From the NCBI GenBank assembly GCA_029959085.1, contig JARWIR010000008.1, forward strand, positions 20,880,001-20,944,000: 64,000 nucleotides of DNA, given 5' to 3'. The stretch comes from Nemophila menziesii. Taxonomy: Eukaryota; Streptophyta; Magnoliopsida; Boraginales; Hydrophyllaceae. The notes under the pieces were generated by a model, which was not told the DNA's origin, searched no databases, and saw only the letters and a program-made list of their open reading frames with translations. The first letter of the stretch is position 1, and every line of letters starts with the position of its first letter. The translations under genes were made by a program, and so were the position numbers. This document shows, piece by piece, positions 12,591 to 23,001 of the stretch.

Positions 12591-13126
12591 AAAACAAATG
12601 TCATTAGATTAACTAGTTAGTTACTTTTGTAAGTTTAAAACATAAGATATGTGTATCAATATAATTAATGTAGGTTCATCCAATATTGAATAGAAAAAAA
12701 TTTCTTCATTTTTGTTGTAAAATTATAAATTTCATTTAGACAATAGAATTGCATAAGTGAAAATTAAGTGGGAATTGGAAAAAAGAATTAAAAATTAAGT
12801 AGGATGACTCTTGAAATTTCCAAATGACGATAGAGCCTGTGATTTTCAACCTTCTGTTTTGCGCCTCATTTTGGGGTCGTAAGACATTTGAAATGTGGTT
12901 CGTTCATTGAGTAAAACCCATTTGATAATTGGTCAACTCTTTACTAGAAGAGAGGGGAATACTGTGTTATGTCATGCTACGAATCCAGAATAAACGCTTG
13001 AGCGAATGAGCGGCCATCACGCAAACCGAAAACCAAACGCACAAAAGTAATTTTCACATTTCAACCACTAATAAAATACATCATTCTTTTTTCGAGCAGA
13101 AAAGTGAGTTACCATACAGCATTGGC
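12591..13126. other. No gene recognised
   Basis: AT-rich DNA with no supported feature. Confidence 0.45.
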
Positions 13127-13138
13127 GAATGGTTTGTC

Positions 13139-13669
13139 TTTTTTTTTTTTTTTTTGAGTAACAAAACAGCATCATAAGGTTAATTACAACATTACTTTAA
13201 AGATAATCCCAATTGGGTATCTTGCCCTTTTTCCTAGTGTATTTTGCTACTAGATCGGCTATGCCGTTTCTATCTCTTTTGATATGATGTATTTTCTAAT
13301 TCGGATATCTCGCTGCCCATTTCCAGATTATCTCAATTAGTGGACGAACTTTCCAATCGATGACTTGTATTTTTTTGATTCCTTGGTCGATTTCCAAATT
13401 ATCGGTATAGAAGATCGCTCTTTCCAATTTCAAAGCATCCGTTGTTTTCATAGCTTGTAGTATTGCCCATATTTCCCCTTCTTTAGCACTTCTGAAAAAA
13501 CCCCTCCTACATATCTTTTCTATAATTTTTCCTTCCTTATCCATCGCAATGGATGCAATTCTGCTCATTTCATTTTCATTAATGTATGGTACGTCATTGT
13601 GCCACGCTATATCTATATCATCATTTTTTATTTCATCCTCCATCTTATTTTTACATTGGTTCTCCCTTT
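13139..13669 (-). pseudogene. 5'-truncated LINE insertion with RNase H domain and poly(A) tail
   Basis: Minus-strand translation gives an almost complete LINE RNase H (RVT_3): IASIAMDKEGKIIEK, SAKEGEIWAILQAM with the conserved Glu, YTDNLEIDQGIK with the second Asp, KVRPLIEIIWKW, and HHIKRDRNGIADLVAKYTR with the last Asp, with one in-frame stop near 13300. A T-run at 13140-13155 is the poly(A) tail on the minus strand. GAATGGTTTGTC flanks the insert on both sides (13127-13138 and 13670-13681), a perfect 12-bp target duplication. Only the end of ORF2 was copied. Confidence 0.85.
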
Positions 13670-13681
13670 GAATGGTTTGTC

Positions 13682-14416
13682 CAAATCATTGATAACATTA
13701 ATCTGGAGGTTTGGGAAAAAGGAATTGTTACCGCTTATTTTATGTTTATATTGTGGAAGATATGAAAAAAAAATGAAGTGCATACATAAGATCGGAACAC
13801 TACATATTGATACGGTGTTACATCTGACTAATATTACTATGACAAATCTTTTTGGACATGACTGGAGTGAGCAGGGGATACCTATCACTGGGAGCGGGGA
13901 ACAACAATCCAACAGACACACAAGTGTGATATATATGTGACGCATCCTTCATTACGAGGTCAGAGCAGAGTGGAATTGGGACAGTCCGTAGAGCGGTTAC
14001 TTCTGGTTTCCGTCAAGTTTTCTCATCTCCAGTCTTGGCGGATTCGGCAAAGGAGGCAAAAGCCTTGGCAGTGTACGAGACCACAAAATTAGCAGCCAAG
14101 GATACAGGCAGGAAAACTCTTATTTGCTCTGATAACCTTGAAGTGATTCAAGGTATTAAATAGTTGTCAGCAGCGTGGAGGAAGATCAGACCATTCATTA
14201 AGCAAATTCAGAAGGTAGCCGGGAGACACAGACAGCTGTCGTTCATGCACATTCCAAGAAGGCGTAATGGATGGGCTGACAGAGCGGCGCGGCACGCTAG
14301 GTAACGAACGGTCCTGAGGGGGTACCAGAATCAGCTTACCCTCAGATTTGGAAGATTGGGCATTGGATAAGTCGGTTACGCTGATGTGTGTCGTCCGGCT
14401 GACCCCCAAAAAAAAA
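13682..14416 (+). pseudogene. LINE ORF2 3' end (linker and RNase H) in plus orientation
   Basis: From about 13970 to 14303 the plus strand encodes an RNase H domain with one stop: TVRAVTSGFRQVF, AKEAKALAVYETTKLA with the conserved Glu, CSDNLEVIQGIK then a stop at 14161, AWRKIRPFIKQIQ, and HIPRRRNGWADRAARHAR. The stretch 13690-13940 upstream probably belongs to the same ORF2 linker but is poorly preserved. An A-run at 14405-14414 is the likely poly(A) tail. Inactive. Confidence 0.65.
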
Positions 14417-14440
14417 CTTTTATCCAATACCCAATCTACC
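14353..14440. repeat. Inverted repeat around the LINE 3' end
   Basis: The arm starting at 14353 (GATTGGGCATTGGATAAG) is repeated inverted as TTATCCAATACCCAATC at 14419-14435. The arms extend to about 24 bp with a few mismatches, enclosing a loop of about 45 bp that contains the A-run. Confidence 0.7.
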
Positions 14441-14870
14441 AAACTAGAGGGTGATTTGCATATGCTGACTCCTCCAAACTGCATGTTGCTTACTCACTAA
14501 TGGTATATTCTATTCTTGGAAATTATATAACGGTGCTGTAATTTTGTAGAAAATTAAAGATAGTGGTGGGAAGAAGAGAGGAATGAGAGAAAGAGATGAG
14601 TAACTATATGGCATAAAAATTGGAAACCATCTAAGAAGTTCAATTCAAAATAACAAAGGAGTAGTTTATGTTAGGGCAAGTTAATTATTTCTGTTACATG
14701 AGATTTGTTAGCTGGTTTGTGTTAGATCTAATGATCATTTGTACTTAATCTAATTAATATTCTAATATTTTTGTTTCTTGATATTAACTAGGAGAATGAT
14801 ACTAGTCCATCTTACCATCATGGTTAATCAGATGCATTAGATTGAAATGCATTCAGTTATTATTAAAAAA
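14441..14870. other. No gene recognised
   Basis: AT-rich; no supported feature. Confidence 0.45.
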
Positions 14871-14871
14871 A

Positions 14872-15056
14872 AACTAGGCAGGACCGGTTAAGACTGGAAC
14901 CGGTCAAGCCGGTTCTTCTTATTGGTTCATGTCTCTCATATATCTCCTTTAGAACCGGATCGGACGGTCCGATAAGGGGACAACCTTTAGACCTGAACGG
15001 TCCACTAAGGCCTAGGTCCGATAAGAACCGGTCCGGACTGTTTGCCAGGCTAATCT
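14872..15056. repeat. Short GC-richer repeat with multiple CCGGT/ACCGG motifs
   Basis: At least six ACCGG or CCGGT motifs occur in 185 bp, and the two ends are loosely inverted (CTAGGCAGGACCGGTT on the left, ACCGGTCCGGACTG then CCAGGCTAATCTAG on the right). A small MITE is possible. No reliable target duplication was found. Confidence 0.35.
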
Positions 15057-15065
15057 AGGGATATG

Positions 15066-15275
15066 CATGAAGGACATCTGACCATGTCTCTTCAGTGTTG
15101 TTACGGATACGTCTAATGAATGGTTTGACTCTCCACTACGCTGCTGGAAACGAAGAAATACCTTGAACTAGATTAAGGTTGTCCTTACAAATGAGCGTCC
15201 GTCTGCCTGAATCCTATCTAGCTAAATACGATGCCTCAAGTACCGCAATCGCCTCACCTTCGACTGCAGAAATAC
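15066..15275 (-). pseudogene. LINE RNase H fragment
   Basis: The minus strand encodes SAVEGEAIAVLEASYLA, a stop, then DSGRRTLICKDNLNLVQGI and AAWRVKPFIRRIRN, the central part of the LINE RNase H domain. Neither the first nor the last catalytic motif is visible. Too short and broken to function. Confidence 0.6.
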
Positions 15276-15279
15276 ATTA

Positions 15280-16230
15280 GTTATATGAACTAATTTATGA
15301 AAACGCTAAATTTGATACTTCAGTTAGGAAAAAATATGCTACTAAAATATTGATATATAAAATCCTACTACTGTCTCGTTCCTAAATATAATGTTCACTT
15401 ACAAAAATTAATATTTTAAAATATTATCTACTTAGAATTTTAAAACTTATCTTATTTTTTTTGTCATTACTTTTATTAACATATTTAAATCTATATATCC
15501 AATAAATATTTAATATATTAAAATATTTTATAAAGTATTTTAGTAATGATGAATGTAACAATTGTATTTTTTTTTAAATTTTTTTTATCAGGTACAATTG
15601 TGTTTTTTAATTAGTGTGGAAAGGTAAGTATACAATATTTTTGGGACAAAAAAAGTACTCCTATATGATAACTTGGAACCAAATAAAATGTTTAATAGAA
15701 GCCTAAAATGAAGTGTTGTTTAAAAGTCAAAAGCCTAAATTCACTTTAAAAAAATGATATTTTTATTTAATATGTTTTGACATGAATGTACTTGATCCTT
15801 TGATTTTAAATTTTATCTATTAAAATTATATCTAATGATTGTGACTAAGATTTTAGAAGATGATAAGTCTTGTAATTTATCTTTTTTTTTTACTTATTTG
15901 TATTGGTGTATATGTCATATGCAAAAATTACAAAATAAGTCCTCATCTTATGCAAAACTGCACTATAAGTCCTTATATTATGTAAAATTGCATTATAAGT
16001 CTTCTATAAATGTTTTAAAATTAATTATCCCATAATATACAAAATAAAATTTATTTTACTATTAAAAACTAAAATATCTATATATGTAAAATAATTACAA
16101 GTCTAATACATAAAATTTGAAAATTTGGTGGATTAAATAAATATTTTAAAAGTTTAGGGAAGAAGGACGAATGTGTTATAATTAATATATATTTTTTATA
16201 AGAGATAGATTTTTATCTTTTTAAAGTAAT
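15280..16230. other. No gene recognised
   Basis: Very AT-rich intergenic DNA. Confidence 0.45.
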
Positions 16231-16244
16231 TTTTTTTCAAAAAA

Positions 16245-16291
16245 CAGGGGGCCCATGGCCCCCGCAATCTATAACGTAGCTCTACCACTGG
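16245..16291 (-). mobile_element. Possible terminal fragment of a hAT-type MITE
   Basis: The reverse strand begins CAGTGGTAGAGCTACG and soon reaches a G/C-run palindrome around GGGGGCCATGGGCCCCC, a pattern common at the ends of plant hAT MITEs. I could not find a matching opposite end or target duplication. Confidence 0.3.
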
Positions 16292-16630
16292 TGATGAGAC
16301 TTCTCTCACTGAGAACCTTGATAAAAATGTTGTTATATACTTTTTATTTCATTTTAAATGGTTTTTCTAGTACCTTTGGTAAATAACATTAAATATTATT
16401 TGATTTTTACAAGTGGATAAAGAAGATGAAATTATTTGATAATACTGTAAGTCAGGAAATTATAAATCAAAATCAGGGTATTATTTGTTAATCAACCAAA
16501 ATTGTTTTATTTCCATACATAAAATACTTAAAAGTCATAACTAGTTACAACTTTTTACGTGGAATCTTTTACAAGACTAAGCGTTACATATCTGCTTCTA
16601 TCCTTTTTTATATTATTCTACAGATAGTCT

Positions 16631-16700
16631 GGGGGATCCTCATACATACAAGGACCTTCAATCAAGTCGGCTCCTCTTTTTGCAAGTAAATGTGCACATA
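16631..16700 (-). pseudogene. Fragment of a LINE RNase H C-terminus
   Basis: The minus strand reads CAHLLAKRGADLIEGP, resembling the end of LINE RNase H domains (ADxLAKxG). Only about 25 codons match, so the assignment is tentative. Confidence 0.4.
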
Positions 16701-17097
16701 AGTTAGTTTCACGATAGATTTAATAATCATGTCATAGGACAAATTATGATGATTAAATGAACCCAAAGAAATGAAAGATTATATAAAATGTGAATATCCT
16801 ACAAAATTTATATTTTGTTTGGAATTTTGAATTTTTTTAATACATCGGAGACCACTGTGGACTCGAAGTCATTGACTCGGTTTAAACATGTACCGCTTAA
16901 AAGGAGAAACAAGGTTATAACTAGTTGAACTAACCTCAATCGATTGATTTTGAAAAGATATTGCTCCCACAACTTCAAATATATGTACAAAGAAATCTGT
17001 AATAAAATAGATGTTACCAGTGCAATATAAATGGGATAACAATGAAACACTTTTGGTCTAGAGAATATTTAGTATTGAGTAACGTCTAAATTACAAA

Positions 17098-17218
17098 ATT
17101 AAAATCAGTTGGGGTTAGCTCAACAGGGCAGAGCCTTAGTTATCCTTCTAGGCGGTACAGGTTCGAACCGTGTAAATCACACCGAGTCCAAAAATAGCTT
17201 TCCCGTGTAACAAAAAAG
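17098..17218 (+). mobile_element. tRNA-derived SINE, copy 2
   Basis: A-box-like GGTTAGCTCAACAGGG (about 17111) and a B-box GGTTCGAACC (17160-17169) form a tRNA-like 5' end; the 3' part has CCGAGTCCAAA as in copy 1. AATTACAAA flanks the insert (17089-17097 and 17219-17227), a 9-bp target duplication. Confidence 0.75.
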
Positions 17219-17950
17219 AATTACAAATCAAGATGAATCACACAATGTAAGATATAACATTGGTTAGTGGATTATAAAAGTCATCAAAGGTTACTCAAGT
17301 TGCAGGTGAGATCATAAGAGTATTATAATATTTATTTTAATCTCTTTATGGAAAATCTAGAGAACGAAAAACACAAGATTTTCATGAAAAAAAAAATTAT
17401 ACTTATCAAGTATCTTACCAATTGAAATCGATATACCAACAACTATGTGAGGGACAGCATACGATTTCAATGTAATTATTTTATAATACTTTATTCTCTC
17501 ATTCCTGGAAAGTATAGATTATGATCATCGAGATACATTATCTAAATGGATCTACGGTGAAACATAACTTTAGATCAAAATGTTGATAGCTACAAATGGA
17601 AGAGAAGCCTTGGTTATATTGCATGCTACAAGTATGTTGCAATTTTTTTATGGATTAAGTAAAATTATTTATTCGAATAATCTCAAAATTATTCAAGGTA
17701 TTCACTAATTATTAAAATCTGACGATCATTAATAAAGTCCATATGAAAAAAGAAATACATCGACAAATCACAATCCAACACATATCGAGAAGATATAAAA
17801 AAGGGGTAAATACAGTAGCTCTCAACAACGAATCAACAAATCAGTAGTAGGCTAAACACATAATATATGTTGTAGATTATAAAAACAAATCATTATTGGT
17901 ATTAGATATTATATATGTAGTAGATTAATGTCAGTATTGGTATTAGGTAA
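17219..17950. other. AT-rich DNA with a weak LINE RNase H trace
   Basis: On the plus strand, 17600-17705 reads REALVILHATSMLQFFYG and IIYSNNLKIIQGIH, which resembles the centre of the LINE RNase H domain. The match is short and broken. Around 17870-17945 a TAGTAGATTAATG-type motif is repeated, with a similar sequence right of the MULE at 22140. Confidence 0.35.
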
Positions 17951-18322
17951 GGAAAAGATCATGTGTGCACCTTTAACTTTCAACAAAATGCACGAAAAGA
18001 CCCCATATCTTTCCATTATCATGAGATGACCTTTTATCATTACATTTTGTGACGTTGTTAGTCCTTTTTTCTATTATATTTTAGTTGACCGTTTGTCAGT
18101 GTCATGTGGTGCCACGTTAGTGCCATATCAGCCTACCTAACCGACACATAAACATGATGTCATCACTAGCTGCCCTTCAACGTGGCAAGATTTTTTTTGT
18201 TATTTCCCCTTATCCCATTTACTTACCCACACCCCTAAATCCATTCTACCCTTAACATTTTTCATATTTACCCTACCCGATAATCCCCCTTTCTTCTTCA
18301 TTCTTGCATCCACTAATTCACC

Positions 18323-18600
18323 ATGGTCGATTCGGGAAACACGACGGGATCCAGTCCGATGACCAACTCAGGTAGATTGAGTGGGTATGCTACCGCGGTG
18401 TACAGTAGAAGGTGAGCACCTCGTGGACGGCCATCAACCCTGGAAGAAGGTCCCTTGGGTGCTCTAAGTTCAGGCCTTCGGAGGAGAATTGTTCCCTCTT
18501 CAGTTGGGTTGATCCACCAATTTTCGCGAGAGGTTTGAAGGTGATTTTTGGGTTGCTCAGGTCTTTGTCGAGGATAGAGGACGAGATTCACGTTTTGAGG
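18323..18600 (+). pseudogene. GRF-type zinc-finger remnant inside the MULE
   Basis: From 18388 the plus strand reads CYRGVQ, a TAG stop, KVSTSWTAINPGRRSLGCSK, then CSLFSWVDPP, followed by a basic helix. This matches the plant GRF zinc finger, in which Cys pairs flank an SWTxxNPGRRFxxC core. The second Cys of the expected CxC pair has become Arg, there is a stop at 18406-18408, and the upstream ATG at 18323 is in another frame, so it is broken. GRF fingers bind nucleic acid in other proteins. Its placement just inside the MULE left TIR suggests that the element carried it. Confidence 0.6.
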
Positions 18601-19539
18601 TTGAAATCTGGCATGGTGTTTTGCGTTTGTTTTAGGGTTTGGAGTGTCTAAGATGATTTTGAAATTCGGTGAGTATGCGTATTGCTTGCTTTGTTGTTTT
18701 CAGTTTGTTATAGGGTTTGTAGTGGCTAGGATGTTTTCAGATATATTGATTGTGTTAGCGTCAGTTGCTTGCTAGGATAATTTAAGTTTTTTTGTGTGTC
18801 GCCATCTAAAACAATGTTTGTTGTTGTTAGATATGGTTGTATATTCTATTTTAGATGTTAAGATGTTTATTTAATATGAGTGTGTATTGTATAAATTTTC
18901 AGATAGTGTTTTTAGAAACTGAAAGGTGACTATTTGGCCCTTTATGTATATACATGATAACTTTATGCCCCTTACGTTTGTTTTTTTGACAATGTGGCCC
19001 TATTAATTATTATTACTATGGCCCATTAAAACCAAATCTTTTATTTGTCAGCTATTGTGGTTGGTCAGTTGTTGTTTCAAGAAAAGAATACCAAACGTTT
19101 TTCATATGTAATTATGAATTTATCTTGGGTTAAAAAAGACTTTGGAATAGAAAAGGTTTTTCATGGATAATAATAGTTTTTATCTTGGGTTAGAAAAAAG
19201 GCTTTTGGGTAAATAAAAATGTGTTGGTCTAGTAATGAATATGATATCTTCTCGACAATATATACGTTTGTGTCATAGTATTGTTTTCCCTTAACTAAAA
19301 AAAATCAAGCGAGTTTAAATTCAAAGTAAAACAACAAGAAGGAACAAATAGTTGAACAATGTGCTCAAAGTGGTGTTGGGAAGAAAAGTAAATAAAAAAT
19401 TAACTTACTAAGAATTATTTCTATCATGTGTATTTATATACTAAGTAATATATAATATATAGTTCATATTTTGTATTGGTGTAACATATATGTATCATAT
19501 TATTTTATATTATCATTATTGTGTATTTTTAATATTATT

Positions 19540-21659
19540 TCAGAAGTGTCTAGGATGAAACTGTTGAGTCCAACTTTGTGGCAACCCTCCAACAAGGTGA
19601 AGGCCACAACCCAAGCGGTTTAAAACACAAACTATAGGAACAAGGTGGAGCATGAGGCTAGCTCTGTCAGCACGTCGTGAGGTGCCTGAGATATATGTCA
19701 CTGTCCCATCTGGAAATTCGCGTTCTCCTTTTTTCAAGTCTTTCAAGCAAATACATCCATATACGCTCTTAACAAACTAAGACGGTTGAATCCCTAGTGT
19801 CCAAAAGTTGTCTAGTCCATGACTCACATATATTGTTCAACAATCCATCACAATGCGTATTAGTCCTAAATGAAATATATTATAATACCGTGGCGGTTCT
19901 TTTGCAAGCAATTCATAAGTTTCAGTGTCCATGTCTCTAATGCTCTCCATAACTCTTGTGAATCTCTCCACATACATTGCTCTAGCCGCGTCCCATATTT
20001 TATCCTTCAGCGTAAAATATGCGTGTTACTTCTTGAATTTTTTTAAAGATGCCTAACACAATGCCTATGTTCAACATTGCGCACCATCGCATCTTTCGTC
20101 ATACCTAATCCTTGTGTCAATAAAAGTAACATAAGCGTAGAGTCAATAATATCTAAGAGAAGAAAACATCATATACTTTTTGCTTGTCGGTAATAAAAAC
20201 CCATATTTCAGGATCATTTATTTATATATCTTCTACCAAGATACTAACAAACCCCCTCCCTAGCGGGTGTAAAGTAAGAGGTACAAGGCTATAACCCCTC
20301 CCTGAACATGGGTAACCTAGTTCTGATTTACCTGGGAATATACATAGGGAGGCGTGTATATCCCCGTGGGATTAGTCGTGGTGCGCGCAAGCAAGCCCGA
20401 ATCACCCACGTACCTAAAAAAAAAGATACTAACAAACCATCTCCATCAAACTATAATAAAGTGGATGATAAAATTGTTAGCATCCATCCCAACTGTCGTC
20501 AAGATAACACCCAGATGAGGTCCTTTCATGTGACAACCATCCAATTCAATAACCTTTCTACATCCTGCTTTAAACCCTCTTTTAAGTGGTTTTAACAATC
20601 AATACATCCTCAAAAACCTATGTTAACTTGTAACTTCATCTATTTTTAAGATATCAGTTGATCTAGTGTTTGTCCTTGTTAGTTTCGCACAGTAGTTGTT
20701 TAGCTAGCTATAATGATCTAAGTAGTAAACCTCATCCAATGACTTAACCTTCTTAATGGTCTGGTACTCCTGCTTTCTACTTATGATAATATGAAGATCA
20801 TTCATCACTTGTTCCTGAAAATCCACTACTTTCATTTTCGAGTTCAAACCTCAATTGTTGAGGATACCTCTTGGACATATTAGTCGAGTTCAAATGTCTA
20901 TGATTTAGAGCACACCCACATGTATGCACTTGGTTTAAAGGCCTAATTTCAAAACACCCTCTATCACCTAATGTGGCATAAATAAAAAGGCAATTCTCCC
21001 CCTTACACTTCGCTCTAATTTCTATACTTTCATTACATGGGAACCTAGCATTCATGATTTCACCAATTGCATGTGATTTCACTGCGTCCTTGAATTCAGC
21101 CTCATGTGTAAATAGCAACTCTGCCTTAAACTTAGGGTCAGCCATATCAACACGAGTATTAAACATGTTACTAGAATGCTTCTTAATTACAACACTCAAA
21201 CCTTCACCATCCTCCTCATCGACTAAACTATCCAGGCTAACCAATTCCTCTGGATCAACACACAAGACCTCGTTAAACTCATTATCATCACATTCTAGGA
21301 GAACTTTAGCAAATGATAACTTCAACACATAAACTCACTGATGGCGAACTACCAACACCCACAAACTCAGTGCCACGGTCTATATTATTCTAAAAAAGAA
21401 TATCATCATCATCATCGTTCATATTATTACCAGTATCGGCAAAAGACTCATCGGAGCCATAGCTTTCTTCGTCGAATTTACCATTCTCTGATTCTACAAC
21501 CTGTAAATAAGAAAGTTGCGAAAAACGTATTAATTAACCAACCCAACTATAACAATAACCAGAAATTATGCACCATGAACTACTTAACTAACTAAAATCG
21601 CATAAGGGTTGACGATGATAATTACCTGAGTCGATGTCTGTTTCATTCAAAATGGCCAT
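19540..21659 (-). pseudogene. MURA-like MULE transposase, broken
   Basis: Minus-strand order: a short first exon from ATG 21659 to a donor at 21626; an acidic stretch from 21500; the MuDR N-terminal DNA-binding region at 21328-20798 with the CFEIRPLNQVHTCG block; the catalytic-core start near 20545-20480, where CRKVIELDGCHMKG carries the first conserved Asp and GMDANN follows; then, after a SINE, VEHRHCVRHL near 20080, KDKIWDAARAMYVERF near 19990, NNICESW near 19820, and the tail to 19540. Stops and frameshifts occur throughout. The protein would have cut and moved MULE ends; this copy cannot. Confidence 0.8.
20254..20422 (+). mobile_element. SINE inserted in the MULE transposase (second SINE family, copy 1)
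   Basis: A perfect 16-bp target duplication, AAGATACTAACAAACC, flanks it at 20238-20253 and 20423-20438. The 3' end, GGGATTAGTCGTGGTGCGCG followed by CAAGCAAGCCCGAA and an A-run, matches the copy at 27475-27665. It interrupts the transposase coding sequence, so it came after the MULE. Confidence 0.85.
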
Positions 21660-22140
21660 TCAATATAACACAGAATCGTTCAAGAATGAAATTTATGTCT
21701 TGTGTTTAAGATGTGTAGAGTGTACGTATTCGTTTTAGAATAATTAATTTCGAAACAAGAAGCAATTTTGCGAAATTTTTTTTACCCCCAAAATGAAGAA
21801 CACCACGATACCGATGATATGTGTGTTTCAGGGTGTTAAGTGTTCGTTTGTATGTGTAAATGTGCTCATGTGTCTGAATCCGCGTAAGTAAATAGAGTAA
21901 GGAAAAATAACTTAAATGCCCCTGCCACGTTGAAAAAAGAGGTAGTTGGTGATGACGTCATGCTTATGCGTCGGTTACGTGGCGTTTACACATGACGTTG
22001 ACTAACATACTACTAACAGATAATGGAAAAAACGGTCAAAAGCCTCATAAAGTAACGCTAAAAGACCATCCCGTAACAATCGAAAGATAAGGGTCCGTTT
22101 ATGCATTGTGCTGAAAGTTGAAGGACCACGGGTAATCTTG

Positions 22141-23001
22141 ATATTGTATATATAGTAGATTATTACATTATAATATCAATTAATTTTCTCAATCTAAATC
22201 ATTTTCAATTAAGACATAAATATTTGCACAAAAAATTGTTGTTAGGTAATATAAAATTAAAACATATATAATTGATCTTAGACAATAAATTTTCGACCAA
22301 AAATATTAAACCAACTTTATTCACAAAAATATTGTCAATGACGATGAGATCCTTAAATCAATAATTACCGAAATTGAAACCTAAAATCATTTTCCCATCT
22401 TCGAATCTTTTTATCCAAATCATGTAACTTTCGAAAGAGACAGATAAAATATACTATGCCAAGATCAAAGAAAATGCGAGTGGTCCATGCTTTTATATTA
22501 CGCACACTATATTCCATTGTACTATATGTGCGGTGTGCATATGATTCCAATTGAGGAGAAGATATTAATGGAGTTGAATAAAAGAAAAGGACCCAATAAA
22601 AGAATGGGACAAACAAGTTATATTCTTAGAAGAGTTGAATAAAAAGAGGACCAACCAAAGGAATGGACAATCACAAACTCAAAAATTATATTCTTAATAG
22701 AGTTGAATAACAAGTGGACATAAAATAAGAAAAAGGAACATTCAAAAATTGTAACTATCTCGAATAATTTTCCTCTACAAATATCTCATCATCAGCAAAC
22801 CCCAAGAATAGAATGAAAAATCAAATACAGTTTTGATAAAATGAACTGGAGAAAACACGACTCTAAAAAAACTACGATAATATGAAGAATCCTTTTGACA
22901 CCAAAAAGTTCCGTAAAGGACTCATCAGATAGATAAAATAATACTACAAAATTAACAGAATTTGAAAAAATAATGAAAAACACACAAACACACGTGACTC
23001 A
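22141..23001. other. Intergenic, with an imperfect tandem repeat
   Basis: About 22569-22720 contains three imperfect copies of a unit including AGAGTTGAATAA and CAA/GGAATGGGACAA. The last stretch before 23002 is the likely 3' UTR and downstream region of the HSP70 gene. Nothing coding seen. Confidence 0.45.

Larger units (their letters stand above)
17952..22140. mobile_element. Decayed Mutator-like element (MULE) with long terminal inverted repeats
   Basis: About 235 bp at 17952-18190 is repeated inverted at about 21915-22140. Aligned blocks include AACTTTCAACAAAATGCA against AACTTTCAGCACAATGCA, and AACCGACACATAAACATGA against AACCGACGCATAAGCATGA. Long TIRs plus an internal MURA-like transposase identify a MULE. 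It holds a transposase pseudogene on the minus strand, a GRF zinc-finger remnant on the plus strand and a later SINE insertion. End points are uncertain by about 20 bp and I could not read a clean 9-bp target duplication. Confidence 0.8.
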
